A DNA stretch of 22,964 nt from Ruminococcus sp. UBA3855 (lineage in GTDB: Bacteria; Bacillota; Clostridia; Oscillospirales; Ruminococcaceae). Below are positions 7,138 through 15,744 of the stretch, piece by piece; the first letter of the stretch is position 1; every line of letters begins with the position of its first letter. The position numbers were made by a program, and so were the translations under genes. The notes beneath the pieces are model-generated. The model searched no databases. It was not told the DNA's origin and saw only the letters and a program-made list of their open reading frames with translations. The stretch spans positions 1-22,964 of the forward strand of contig DGHF01000177.1 in NCBI GenBank assembly GCA_002392545.1, written 5' to 3'.

Positions 7138-8721
7138 ATGAAAGTATCCGGATTTGAAGATTTATCAATAGAAGAATTTCAGTTTTCTGCTGGAATCAAT
7201 CAGCACAGTATCTGCCAATTTAAGGCAACTATTGAGCAGAAAGATACCAGTCAGTATATTTCCATGGCTCGTGAACGGAAAAAGGTCAACGTCATGGATG
7301 AAAACAACAGCATTCTGATGAGCGGAATCGTGTATGAGGTGAATGCTTTTTTTGCAGAAATGTACAACGAAATTCAGGTCACTGTCATTTCAAGTTCCAT
7401 CTATGCAGAAGAACGCTTTCCGGAAAAAAGGCGGATTTTTCAGGATACCACCAAAACCCCCAAAAAAATGCTGGATTATGTCAATGAAAATCAGTCCGTA
7501 TCCTCTGCAAAATTCCAGATAAAGGGAAATTCCGGAAAGATGGAAAACCAGCTCCCCGAAATCTGGGTACAGGATTGCAGTATCAATGATTTCGCCTTTG
7601 TTCAGCATGTGTGCGCCGTGCATGAATGTGTTATCATTCCCGAACCCATGAATGACCTCATGAAAATCGGACAGCTTGGCGAAAAAAAAGAAACTTTGAC
7701 ATTCTGTGAAGAGTACGCAAAAACAGTATTTGATTTGCAAGGTAGTTTTCAAAAAGAAAATTCCGTGATTTCCTTTTCCACCCTGCAAAAAATTTCAATT
7801 GGGTCAATGGTGCAGTTTTCGGGCAGTGCTTCCTATGCATCCGCTTTGATGAGTTCCTCATTTTTCATCACGGAAATGAAGGCAATTGAAGAGCATGATT
7901 ATCTTGTGTATACTTACACAGGAGTCATGAAAGTAGAATACTCCGATTATCTCCTGCAAATTCCTGATTTTATGACAGAAACCGCCCTCGTCACCAACAA
8001 CAAGGACGATGACAAAAAAGGCAGAATTCAGGTCAATTTTGACGCATGCGAAGACGTGGGAGAAGAGAAAAATCGTTTCTGGGTTTCGTATCTGTCACCC
8101 TATGTGGGAGAACATCAAAACGGATTCATCATGCTTCCTGATTTAAATGACAGGGTTCAACTGCTGATTGGTTCGGGGAAATGTCAGGCGTTAGGCTCTG
8201 AACGGACGGCATCTATTCAGGAGGATTTCACAGACCCTGCTAAAAAATTCATGGTGATGGAAACAGACAAAATTACAGAATGGTCAGCTGAACAAATTGC
8301 TATTTCCAATGCGGAAAAAAGTGCTGTCATTCTGAAAGCTGATTCTGTCACCGTCAAACAGGACAAACGCTCCGCCGTTTTCGATACTGATACAATTGTC
8401 ATTCAGAATGGAAATAAATCTTCTGTCACGTTGAAGAATGATAAAATCATCATCAAACAAAATCAGTGCTCCGTCACGCTGGATGAAAATATCACAGCCC
8501 AAAACAACAGCTCCAGTTTCCAGATGGAAAAAAGCAAAATCTCCATCAAACAGGGTGCAAGCTCTGTCACAATTGATAATTCCATTGCCCTGAAAACAGG
8601 CAGTTCCTCGGCAGTGCTGAAACCATCTGAAATGAATCTGAAATCTGGAAAATCTTCAATCGCACTGAAAGCCAGTGAAATGAGTCTCGGCTCTGTCAAA
8701 ATCAATTTTCAGTCAGCATAA
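7138..8721 (+). CDS. VgrG/gp27-gp5-like spike protein with C-terminal beta-repeat needle
   Basis: This is a 527-aa spike protein. ATG 7138 is preferred because GAGG lies upstream and the alternative GTG 7090 lies inside the hairpin. Residues 1 to about 275 correspond to the gp27/phage-late-control-D-like barrels. Residues about 280-375 form a gp5-type OB fold: KKGRIQVNFDA, then FWVSYLSPYVGEHQNGFIML and NDRVQLLIGSG, matching the VgrG pattern G-R-hydrophobic-x-V, W-V, P, G-x-x-V. From residue 394 to the end there are about eight repeats of 15-16 residues (consensus S-S-V-x-L-K-x-D-x-I-x-I-K-x-G). These are predicted to wind into a triangular beta-helix needle like the gp5 and VgrG tips. The PAAR-like protein encoded upstream would cap it. 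No extra effector domain is fused. This is the firmest structural call in the cluster. Confidence 0.83.
   Translation: MKVSGFEDLSIEEFQFSAGINQHSICQFKATIEQKDTSQYISMARERKKVNVMDENNSILMSGIVYEVNAFFAEMYNEIQVTVISSSIYAEERFPEKRRIFQDTTKTPKKMLDYVNENQSVSSAKFQIKGNSGKMENQLPEIWVQDCSINDFAFVQHVCAVHECVIIPEPMNDLMKIGQLGEKKETLTFCEEYAKTVFDLQGSFQKENSVISFSTLQKISIGSMVQFSGSASYASALMSSSFFITEMKAIEEHDYLVYTYTGVMKVEYSDYLLQIPDFMTETALVTNNKDDDKKGRIQVNFDACEDVGEEKNRFWVSYLSPYVGEHQNGFIMLPDLNDRVQLLIGSGKCQALGSERTASIQEDFTDPAKKFMVMETDKITEWSAEQIAISNAEKSAVILKADSVTVKQDKRSAVFDTDTIVIQNGNKSSVTLKNDKIIIKQNQCSVTLDENITAQNNSSSFQMEKSKISIKQGASSVTIDNSIALKTGSSSAVLKPSEMNLKSGKSSIALKASEMSLGSVKINFQSA
8317..8718 (+). repeat. Protein-level tandem repeats encoding the spike needle
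   Basis: The 3' end of the spike gene encodes about eight degenerate units of 15-16 residues. Examples are KSAVILKADSVTVKQD, KSSVTLKNDKIIIKQN, ASSVTIDNSIALKTG and SSSAVLKPSEMNLKSG. DNA identity between units is modest, so the repeat is old and kept at protein level rather than recently expanded. Alternating hydrophobic residues fit a beta-helix. Confidence 0.75.
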
Positions 8722-8744
8722 TCACATATGGGAGGTGATACCTG

Positions 8745-9962
8745 ATGATACATCAGAATGAATTGACTGAAACCCTGAAAAAATATGCTTCCATCACGGA
8801 AAATCCGCAGATATGGACAGATGTATTATCTGCCCTCGCAGACTATGAAACCAAAAAAATGCAGGAAATTTCACGCAGCATTGAACAGCAACATTTCCTG
8901 AACCGCAAAAAGAATTGGAAAATTCAAGTAGGATTGATGGATATGTGGGACAAAACCAAAACCAGAACCCTTCCGGAAGGTTTGCAGTTTGTCTCTTCCA
9001 TAGATGAAAGCCCCTTGTATGCTTATCTTGACTGCCCCTATGAGGAGTTAAGTGCATGGTATCAGAAAGAATTTCACGGCTGTTATCAGTCGGAGAAAAA
9101 AGAAACTGTCCGGTTTTCCTATCAGCTTGTTCCTGAAATGGAATTATTGGAGGAAGAAGAAGCACTGAATCATTTTGCTAAATTTAATCATATTGATGTT
9201 CCCTTGATTTACAGCCCGTTTTTCCGCCGGCTTGTCAGAATCGATATCAATGCAGAAATGAGCGAAAAAGAAGCAGAAACTATTGATTTACAGCTTGAAA
9301 ATTATCCGGAACTGAAAAGCATTCTCCGCCTGAATCACCGTGCTGTCTGGAATGTCCGTTTCAAAGAGGCTTCTGTTTCCGACAAAATGGAAACTTACCA
9401 GCGCACCCCTTTCCGGTATTGCCATTATTACCGCACGAATCCAGACGAATATATTGATTTCGACACCCCGAACCCCTCAGATTTTGATATTTTCATCAAT
9501 AAAAACCGGATTGAAATTTATACCAATTATGAAAGGCTGGAAAATGTCAATCTTCTGGAAATTACCCCTCTGGAAATCCTGCCTCAGGGAATTTCATGGA
9601 ATTTCTGCCATTTTGATAATATCATTCCGATTCCGAACAGAATCCGCACAAAATCTGACATTTTCGACATCACAGGAAGATTTCACTTTGAAAATGAAAC
9701 ATCCCTTAAATTGTCTGAAGTTCTCACCACGGAAGCCAGCGGAAATTATACACTTTGTGAATATCACCGTTCCGAAATGTATCCGGAATATCAGGATTTA
9801 TTTAGAAATGGTCGTCCCTCTGCCAGCCAGAATGCACGAATTATCCGGCTGATTTTCGAAAAGGACAACAGCAATTTCTTCTATGACAAAGTTGTGATGA
9901 TAACTCACTATCTGAATCAGCATTACCCTGAATTCTGCTGGAAAGGCGGATATTTGCAATGA
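8745..9962 (+). CDS. Unrecognised 405-aa protein, candidate baseplate component
   Basis: ATG 8745 follows GGAGGTG with 7-base spacing, 23 bases after the spike stop. The protein has no signal peptide or membrane segment and is rich in aromatic and charged residues. The N-terminal 70 residues look helical, and the rest looks mixed alpha/beta with several P-x-Y and Y-x-N stretches. No family motif is recognised. Its position straight after the spike, and its ATGA overlap with the next gene, are typical of baseplate wedge or adaptor genes (the place of TssF/TssG or gp6/gp7-like proteins). That role is inference from position only. An effector adaptor or chaperone is the main alternative. Confidence 0.5.
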   Translation: MIHQNELTETLKKYASITENPQIWTDVLSALADYETKKMQEISRSIEQQHFLNRKKNWKIQVGLMDMWDKTKTRTLPEGLQFVSSIDESPLYAYLDCPYEELSAWYQKEFHGCYQSEKKETVRFSYQLVPEMELLEEEEALNHFAKFNHIDVPLIYSPFFRRLVRIDINAEMSEKEAETIDLQLENYPELKSILRLNHRAVWNVRFKEASVSDKMETYQRTPFRYCHYYRTNPDEYIDFDTPNPSDFDIFINKNRIEIYTNYERLENVNLLEITPLEILPQGISWNFCHFDNIIPIPNRIRTKSDIFDITGRFHFENETSLKLSEVLTTEASGNYTLCEYHRSEMYPEYQDLFRNGRPSASQNARIIRLIFEKDNSNFFYDKVVMITHYLNQHYPEFCWKGGYLQ

Positions 9963-10642
9963 AATATTACCTTTGGAACGATTACACCGAGGATAAAACC
10001 TACTGTCTGGAACTGATAATTTCCAATGACCAATATCAAGTAATTGACAATACAGTATTTATCAATCTGAGAACTTGCGGACTGATACAGCAGATTTTCT
10101 TTACTCCTGCTGATTCCTCGAAAATTTTCACCAATCAGGAACAATCCGCCTGTCTGGAATATTTTCAGACAGATGCAAAACAGGAATTCAATTTCATTTG
10201 TCACCTGCTGAAACGTCTGAATGATGTGAACGCTGTCAACAGCATGACATTCCATAAGCTGTTTTTCCGGAGTGCCGTTCTTTCAGGGCGGTACGGTGAA
10301 AATGCTTGTGAACAGTTCCGGAATTTGCAGGAACGGGAACAGGAAATTTTATTGTATTATCTTGTTTTGAAAGATGCAGACGAAAACCGTTTTCCGCTCC
10401 TGATTCAAGCAGTGAAAGATTTATTTGAAAAAGTCATTCCCTACTATGACGATTTTCAGAACGTCACGTACCTTTTCACAACAAGTCCGGAAACAGAATA
10501 CAATCAGAAAGTTTTACAGCTTGCAGTGTTCTTTTTTCAGGAATTTTTTATCAATATTGAAATTGTCTGGAGTACACAGCCTATTTTCATCGGGGAAAGT
10601 ACCATTCCGAGTATCATCCCCGAACACTATAATTTATTTTAA
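9959..10642 (+). CDS. Unrecognised 227-aa protein, candidate baseplate or assembly factor
   Basis: The ATG overlaps the previous stop as ATGA, indicating translational coupling to the 405-aa protein, so the two products probably act together in fixed ratio. It is soluble and mixed alpha/beta, with a helical centre (EQEILLYYLVLKDADENRF) and many aromatic residues near the end. No motif is recognised. It lies between the spike/baseplate genes and the first complete Hsp70 gene and ends 9 bases before the latter. A baseplate partner or an adaptor linking the apparatus to the ATPases is possible; neither is shown by the sequence. Confidence 0.48.
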   Translation: MKYYLWNDYTEDKTYCLELIISNDQYQVIDNTVFINLRTCGLIQQIFFTPADSSKIFTNQEQSACLEYFQTDAKQEFNFICHLLKRLNDVNAVNSMTFHKLFFRSAVLSGRYGENACEQFRNLQEREQEILLYYLVLKDADENRFPLLIQAVKDLFEKVIPYYDDFQNVTYLFTTSPETEYNQKVLQLAVFFFQEFFINIEIVWSTQPIFIGESTIPSIIPEHYNLF

Positions 10643-10651
10643 GGAGGATTT

Positions 10652-12271
10652 ATGGAAAGACATATCGGAATTGATTTCGGAACGACAAATACAGTGGTTT
10701 CCTACCGTGATATGAACGGAAAAATTAAAAAAGTCACAGAATCCGGAAAATCAAGCGTCAAAACCGCAGTCTTTTTCAAAAGTGAAGATGATTATATCAT
10801 CGGAGAAGATGCCCTTGCAAGAGGTGCAATCCATCCGCTGGCACTTGTGACAAACTTCAAGCCCAATATCAAGGGTGAAAAGTACGAAATCACCGCCGAA
10901 GACGGAACAACATTTTCCAAAAAACCAGTGGCAATTGCAAGAATGTTTCTCAATAAGCTGTTGAAAGACTACATTGAAACCCGCTTTTCCAAAAGGTTCA
11001 ATGATGCGGAACTGACCGCAGAAGACAAAGTGGTTGTAACTGTTCCTGTTAAATTCAGTCCGGAAGAAAAGAAACTCATCAAAAAAGCAGCCAAAAAAGC
11101 AGGCTATCCCAATTTAAGTCTCTCTTTTGAGCCGACTGCCGCAGCCATTGCCATTTCGGAGGGTATCAGCGGAAGAGCCTTCACCGGAGATGACATCATC
11201 GCCGTGTATGATTTCGGGGGCGGAACATTTGATATTTCCGTTATTAAGAAACGTGAAAACGGAACACATAAAGCTTTGCGAAATGGTCAGAACGGCGACA
11301 AAAAGCTCGGCGGAAATGCCGTCACCAAACAAGTTATCAAAGACTTGCTTCTTGACCCTCTGGAAGAACATGGAATCATGCTTGACATAGAAACCGATAT
11401 TACAGAAGAATTTGAATTTGATGAAGACGAATTCGGCGTTGCAAGTGAAACGGAATACCGAAAAAATTGGTATCAGGCAAAACAGCTTGCGGAAGACATC
11501 AAAACTGCCTTTTCAGAAGAAGATTGCCTCGAAGATGATTTCACCAATGAAAACTTTACTCTTTATGAAAAACCTGTAGATTTTTCGATTCACCTGACAA
11601 GGGAAGAATACCACAAATGCATTTTCCCCCTCATTGAACAAACCGTGGAACTCACAGATAAGACCATCTCAAAGACAGAAACTGAACATGGTGTGACTGT
11701 CAACAAAATCATTCTTGTTGGCGGAAGTTCCAAAATTTTGCTTGTCCGTGAACTCATGCGAAAAAAATTCACTTCCAAAGGAATTGAAGTCATTTCCAGT
11801 GATAAGCCATTCGACATGATTTCCATTGGTGCAATGATTCTCGGAGAAAAAAGCTCATCCATCAAGCCGGAGGAAGTCACCCCTGCACAGTATGGTATTG
11901 CTGAAAGAGAAGGTTTCCGCCTGAAATTTACCCCCCTGATTCTGGAAAATGTTCCTCTCCCTACCAGTGGAAAGAAGCGTTATCCGATTACAAGCGACAT
12001 GCTGAAAAGTCATGAAATCAGCGTCCGGTTTTATGAAAAAGATGTTGCTGCTTACCCTGATGCAGAAATTATCAATCGTGACAATGGTCTGAATCTGATT
12101 GATGAATACAGCATTTCCATTCCGGAAAACTGCAATCCGGAAAATGCAGAAATTTCCTTCATCATTGAAGAAGATGGTACAATCCGCCTTGCGGTGGAAT
12201 TCAGTGACGGAAATTTCAACTCCCTTTTGAAGATTAACGAAGTAATGGACGCAGAAAGTGATTTGGATTGA
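10652..12271 (+). CDS. DnaK-like Hsp70 protein without the C-terminal lid
   Basis: This 539-aa protein has an intact Hsp70 nucleotide-binding domain. Phosphate-1 is G6-I-D-F-G-T-T-N-T, phosphate-2 is D187-F-G-G-G-T-F-D194, DKKLGGN follows, and the adenosine loop is V356-G-G-S-S360. All key residues match active Hsp70 ATPases. From about residue 400 a shortened beta region follows. NVPLPTSGKKRYPI and the late ENAEISFIIEEDGTIRLAVE stretch resemble strands of the DnaK beta substrate-binding domain. The helical lid and EEVD-like tail are absent; DnaK is usually about 610-640 aa. AAGGAGG precedes the ATG, and the stop nearly touches the next gene. It is not the housekeeping DnaK, since no grpE/dnaJ lies nearby and it sits among injection-system genes. 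A dedicated chaperone or assembly ATPase for the apparatus is inferred. Confidence 0.85.
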   Translation: MERHIGIDFGTTNTVVSYRDMNGKIKKVTESGKSSVKTAVFFKSEDDYIIGEDALARGAIHPLALVTNFKPNIKGEKYEITAEDGTTFSKKPVAIARMFLNKLLKDYIETRFSKRFNDAELTAEDKVVVTVPVKFSPEEKKLIKKAAKKAGYPNLSLSFEPTAAAIAISEGISGRAFTGDDIIAVYDFGGGTFDISVIKKRENGTHKALRNGQNGDKKLGGNAVTKQVIKDLLLDPLEEHGIMLDIETDITEEFEFDEDEFGVASETEYRKNWYQAKQLAEDIKTAFSEEDCLEDDFTNENFTLYEKPVDFSIHLTREEYHKCIFPLIEQTVELTDKTISKTETEHGVTVNKIILVGGSSKILLVRELMRKKFTSKGIEVISSDKPFDMISIGAMILGEKSSSIKPEEVTPAQYGIAEREGFRLKFTPLILENVPLPTSGKKRYPITSDMLKSHEISVRFYEKDVAAYPDAEIINRDNGLNLIDEYSISIPENCNPENAEISFIIEEDGTIRLAVEFSDGNFNSLLKINEVMDAESDLD

Positions 12272-12273
12272 TT

Positions 12274-12858
12274 ATGAATACAAAAGTTGAATCCCTTTTT
12301 CAAAAATACCATATTTCTGGTATCAAAACCGGAATGGAACGACTGACTGAAAAATATATCCCTTCCATTCCGCCCCCCCCAGTCATAACCCTTAAAGCAA
12401 AAATTGAAAACTACATTGATGCCCTGCTGAAAAACCTCGAACCGCTCAAAGGCGCACTGCAAGACAGATTTATCCAAAGAATTACCAAAGACCTGAAAGA
12501 AATTGACACGGATGATGATGACATTGATGAAATTATGGGAGATATTCACAAGACCATCGAAGATAATATTTATGACTCTCTTTCAAGGGTCAAAAGAGAG
12601 CATATCCCCAAGCTGGAAAAATATTTACAACAGGCAGGATATCAGCCTGTTCCTGTCAAGATTGGCGACAATATCCATGACTTTGTTGAATATTTCTCTT
12701 CCACTTTTCCTGAACCAACATTTTCCGCTTCACAGTGGGATAAAATTAAAGCGATTGACACTAAGCCATATCAGAAAAAATACACCAGCACAGATGATGA
12801 TGAAGAGGTTCTCAAACTGCGTGGTTCTTGTGTCTACTATACCAAGAAAGGGAAATAA
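12274..12858 (+). CDS. 194-aa helper protein; shares its domain with the next gene
   Basis: ATG 12274 starts 2 bases after the Hsp70 stop. A TTG at 12268 is an alternative start; neither has a good ribosome-binding site, so translational coupling is likely. A short N-terminus with a proline run (PPPP near residue 34) leads into a helical domain (about 36-194) that is clearly homologous to the C-terminal domain of the next protein. Shared landmarks are GALQDRF, DSLSRVKREHIPKLEKYL and a closing L-R-G-S-C-x-Y-Y strand. There is no signal peptide or membrane segment. A conserved helical domain ending in a small beta element, placed beside Hsp70 genes, raises the idea of a GrpE-like exchange factor. 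The sequence alone does not establish that, so it is best called unknown. Confidence 0.55.
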   Translation: MNTKVESLFQKYHISGIKTGMERLTEKYIPSIPPPPVITLKAKIENYIDALLKNLEPLKGALQDRFIQRITKDLKEIDTDDDDIDEIMGDIHKTIEDNIYDSLSRVKREHIPKLEKYLQQAGYQPVPVKIGDNIHDFVEYFSSTFPEPTFSASQWDKIKAIDTKPYQKKYTSTDDDEEVLKLRGSCVYYTKKGK

Positions 12859-12859
12859 T

Positions 12860-14029
12860 ATGGATACTGCTTTATTGATTATTCTTTTGATTGCCGTGGC
12901 TGGTGACATTGGTTTCACAGCATGGCATGCCAAGGGCTGTCAGGAAAAATTCAGCCAGCTTGAAAATAAGGTCAATTCCGATGACACATTACAGCAACTG
13001 AAAGACAGTCAGGAAAAATTACGGATGGAAATAAAATCTTCCTCCGATTTTGAATTTACACAGATACACAAGGATATTAAAGACCTGCAAAACCGGCTTT
13101 CCTCTGATAATACCAAAGAATTACAAGCATCTCTGGAAGCCAAAATTCAGGAACTCCTTGTAAAACAAAGTACGCTGGAACAGTCTCTGCAAGGGAATAA
13201 TTCATATATTCAAGAACTTTATAAAGCATACAACAGCCTTTCCGGTCAGCAACCTGCTTCAATAGACTGGGAACAGCTTTACCAGAATATTGACCAGAGA
13301 ATTACGGCGGAAATTCCTGATATGACTGCTGTTTTCAATCGGCTGAATGCTTTGGAAAAACTGAATGCTTCAGAAAGACTGAGCCAACTGGAAGCTGAAA
13401 ATAATCGTCTGCGCTCGGAACTCGAAACGCTGAAACAATCCGCAAATCCTCCTGCACCGCCCCGCCCTTCAATTAAAATTGAGCCGGAAGTTGTTACAGG
13501 AACAGCAGTACAGCCCCCACAGACGGAAACAAAATCTTTCGTTCCTCCAGAACAGAATCTGATTATTCCGGACGAAAATTATATCAATTTCCTGAAAGAA
13601 AATGCAGGCATCCTTGAGGGAGCACTTCAGGAAAGATTTTACCGCAACTTTATAAAGACATTGGATTCTGTTCTTGATGACGGAGATTTTGACGACCCTG
13701 AGGAAATCATGTGTGACGTTCATGGAGCTGTTGAAAAGAACATTTTTGACAGTTTCAGCCGTGTTAAACGTGATAATATTCCTGTTCTGGATAAATTCCT
13801 GAAAATTGCCGGCTATGTTCCGCTCAATATCGGAGCTGGAGATAATGTTCTAAATTGTGCAGAGTATTTCCAACAGCTGTTTCCGGAAAAACCTTCCAAT
13901 CCAAATCAAAAAAATCTCATCAAACAAATTAACACACAGCCCTACCAGCTTTGTTATGACAATGACGGCACACCGGAAACCCTTGTTCTGAAAGGTGACT
14001 GCACATATTATGGAGGGAACTTCACATGA
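12860..14029 (+). CDS. Membrane-anchored coiled-coil protein with duplicated C-terminal domain
   Basis: ATG 12860 lies one base after the previous stop. The frame is open 119 codons further upstream, but that part only shadows the previous gene. The 389-aa product begins with a hydrophobic segment (residues 4-22, ALLIILLIAVAGDIGFTAW), a single membrane anchor or uncleaved signal. A long coiled coil follows (about 28-210, many Leu/Gln/Glu heptads), then a Pro-rich linker and a domain at about 238-389 that matches the whole of the preceding protein (GALQERF, DSFSRVKRDNIPVLDKFL, L-K-G-D-C-x-Y-Y). It is the only membrane-anchored protein recognised in the window. It may therefore tie the apparatus or its ATPases to the cell membrane, a role played by TssJLM in type VI systems. 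Which side of the membrane the bulk faces is not certain. The stop overlaps the next start (ATGA). Confidence 0.62.
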   Translation: MDTALLIILLIAVAGDIGFTAWHAKGCQEKFSQLENKVNSDDTLQQLKDSQEKLRMEIKSSSDFEFTQIHKDIKDLQNRLSSDNTKELQASLEAKIQELLVKQSTLEQSLQGNNSYIQELYKAYNSLSGQQPASIDWEQLYQNIDQRITAEIPDMTAVFNRLNALEKLNASERLSQLEAENNRLRSELETLKQSANPPAPPRPSIKIEPEVVTGTAVQPPQTETKSFVPPEQNLIIPDENYINFLKENAGILEGALQERFYRNFIKTLDSVLDDGDFDDPEEIMCDVHGAVEKNIFDSFSRVKRDNIPVLDKFLKIAGYVPLNIGAGDNVLNCAEYFQQLFPEKPSNPNQKNLIKQINTQPYQLCYDNDGTPETLVLKGDCTYYGGNFT

Positions 14030-15558
14030 TTCAGGTTGGCATTGATTTTGGAATGGAAAACATCAAGGTTTCAACATGTACTGACGGAAGAACCATCCGA
14101 CCAGTCAACCTTGACAGCCGACAGGGTGCAGCCGCCACTTCACGAAATGTCGTTTTCTATCAGAAAGAAGACGACGGCGAAATTCACAGCTATTTCTTCG
14201 GCAGCAGAGAAGTGGAAAGAAGCGTTCTTTTGCCTGACTATATCCAGCACATCAAACAGGAATTACAGAAGGAAACTTGGGAAAAAACAGTCTGCAATGG
14301 TGAAAAAACACTCACTGCGGAAGATGTCACAACCGATATTCTTTCGCAGGTCTATAAATTGATTACGATTAACCGCACAGGTGAAGAAGTTCAGGCGGTT
14401 ATGACAGTGCCGGTCAATTTTTCAGAATATCAAAAGAAAAAGCTCCTGACCAGTGCGGAACATGCCGGATTTCACATTGTGGATGTTCTGACAGAACCAA
14501 TGGCTTCCCTGTTTTCTCTGGACATTATGGACGATATCACCGACTGCGAAGAAGAAAAAAATGTGGTTGTATTTGATTTCGGCGGTTCTACATTGGATAT
14601 TTGCCTTGTAACAATCTCTCAGCATGGCGACAAAACCCGTATTGAAAATATCGCCTCTACTGGGATGCAGTTCGGCGGTGTGGATATTTCCAAAGGTATC
14701 ATTGAGCAGATTGTTAAACCACATTTTCAAAAAGAGATTAAAGAAGAAATTGAAGCATCTGAAAAGGACATCCGCTCCATTGATGCGAAACTTTATGAAG
14801 AAATGGAAAAAGTCAAGATGGAACTTTATAATTCCGATGCTGAAGAGGATGATACCACAGAATTGTATTTCTCCGGTGAGAAACTGGAATTCAGCCGGCA
14901 GGTTTTCAACGATTTTCTGATACAGAACGGCATTGACCGCAAAATCCGCCAGTTGTTTGAACTGCTTTTTGATTCCATAGATGACATTGAAATTGATGAA
15001 GTGGACGAAGTTTTCATGATTGGAGGCACTTCACAAATCACATTCTTTCAGGAGTTAATCTGTGATATTTTTGACAATGACGATATTATCAATACGGATA
15101 TTCTGGGAGATGAAACCAATCTCTATAATTCCGTTGCAAATGGTGCAGCCAATTTCATGACCTGTCTGGAGAATTTTGATATTATCCGCAAAACGTCCAT
15201 GTCCATCGGCATTGACCGTGGAAACGGCTATGAAATCTGCCTGAACAAAAATGTTACCTATGCCGAAAAAGGCGGAGCAAAGGCAATTTCTACCGAATTT
15301 CTGGAAAAGCATCAATGGAAGTTACGGCTTTATCAGTCTGTTTCCGATGCGCTGGCTTATGGAAAGAAATATCCGCTTGACCATCCTGACATCTGTTTCG
15401 CCGGAATCATTGGTCTGAATTCGGAACTTTACAAGAAAGACAGAGATATTTATATTGAAGTCTCCCGAACTCCGCAAAGTACCATTATTGACACTTTCCA
15501 GCTGACAGACAAGAAGGACAGACAATATATCGAAAAAATTGACCTGATGAGGAGGTGA
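14026..15558 (+). CDS. Hsp70/actin-fold protein with altered nucleotide-binding loops
   Basis: This 510-aa protein keeps the Hsp70 framework, but several normally invariant residues are changed. Phosphate-1 reads G5-I-D-F-G-M-E-N12 (canonical D-x-G-T-T-N), so both threonines are lost. Phosphate-2 reads D184-F-G-G-S-T-L-D191 (canonical D-x-G-G-G-T-x-D). The adenosine loop is normal: I332-G-G-T-S336. The segment around FGGVDISKG fits the LGG region. After residue 390 a C-terminal region of about 120 residues has only weak likeness to a beta substrate-binding domain. It probably binds nucleotide weakly or does not hydrolyse it, acting as a structural or regulatory partner of the active Hsp70 proteins; that is inference. 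Its ATG overlaps the stop of the membrane-anchored gene, so the two are translationally coupled and likely partners. Confidence 0.75.
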   Translation: MIQVGIDFGMENIKVSTCTDGRTIRPVNLDSRQGAAATSRNVVFYQKEDDGEIHSYFFGSREVERSVLLPDYIQHIKQELQKETWEKTVCNGEKTLTAEDVTTDILSQVYKLITINRTGEEVQAVMTVPVNFSEYQKKKLLTSAEHAGFHIVDVLTEPMASLFSLDIMDDITDCEEEKNVVVFDFGGSTLDICLVTISQHGDKTRIENIASTGMQFGGVDISKGIIEQIVKPHFQKEIKEEIEASEKDIRSIDAKLYEEMEKVKMELYNSDAEEDDTTELYFSGEKLEFSRQVFNDFLIQNGIDRKIRQLFELLFDSIDDIEIDEVDEVFMIGGTSQITFFQELICDIFDNDDIINTDILGDETNLYNSVANGAANFMTCLENFDIIRKTSMSIGIDRGNGYEICLNKNVTYAEKGGAKAISTEFLEKHQWKLRLYQSVSDALAYGKKYPLDHPDICFAGIIGLNSELYKKDRDIYIEVSRTPQSTIIDTFQLTDKKDRQYIEKIDLMRR

Positions 15559-15563
15559 AACGT

Positions 15564-15740
15564 ATGAACAGCGAAATCCGTCAGAAACTCGACACCATGA
15601 AAAAACTTTCGGAAGTCCTCATGGAAAATATCAGAAATGATGCAATGGCATTGCAGAAATCTGAAACTTCCACAAAGGAAAGTCTGAAAGAAGCACAGAA
15701 AAAACTGGACGACATCACCAGAATCTTGAATAAGGAGTAA
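15564..15740 (+). CDS. 58-aa helical protein of unknown function
   Basis: ATG 15564 follows AGGAGGTG; the GTG at 15555 belongs to that ribosome-binding site and is not the start. The product is one amphipathic, Lys/Glu-rich helix from end to end, with leucine/isoleucine spacing that suggests a coiled coil and no cysteine, tryptophan or proline. It sits 5 bases from the previous stop and 4 bases from the next gene, which also encodes a coiled-coil protein, so it may be a small binding partner of that protein. The strong ribosome-binding site and tight spacing argue that it is real. Confidence 0.6.
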   Translation: MNSEIRQKLDTMKKLSEVLMENIRNDAMALQKSETSTKESLKEAQKKLDDITRILNKE

Positions 15741-15744
15741 TATT

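Noticed and set aside
12503..12859. Upstream 119-codon extension of the membrane-anchored protein
   Set aside because: It overlaps the 194-aa gene, whose protein is clearly homologous to a domain of its neighbour. The extension is Met/Ile/Ser-rich nonsense-like sequence, and ATG 12860 directly follows the previous stop.
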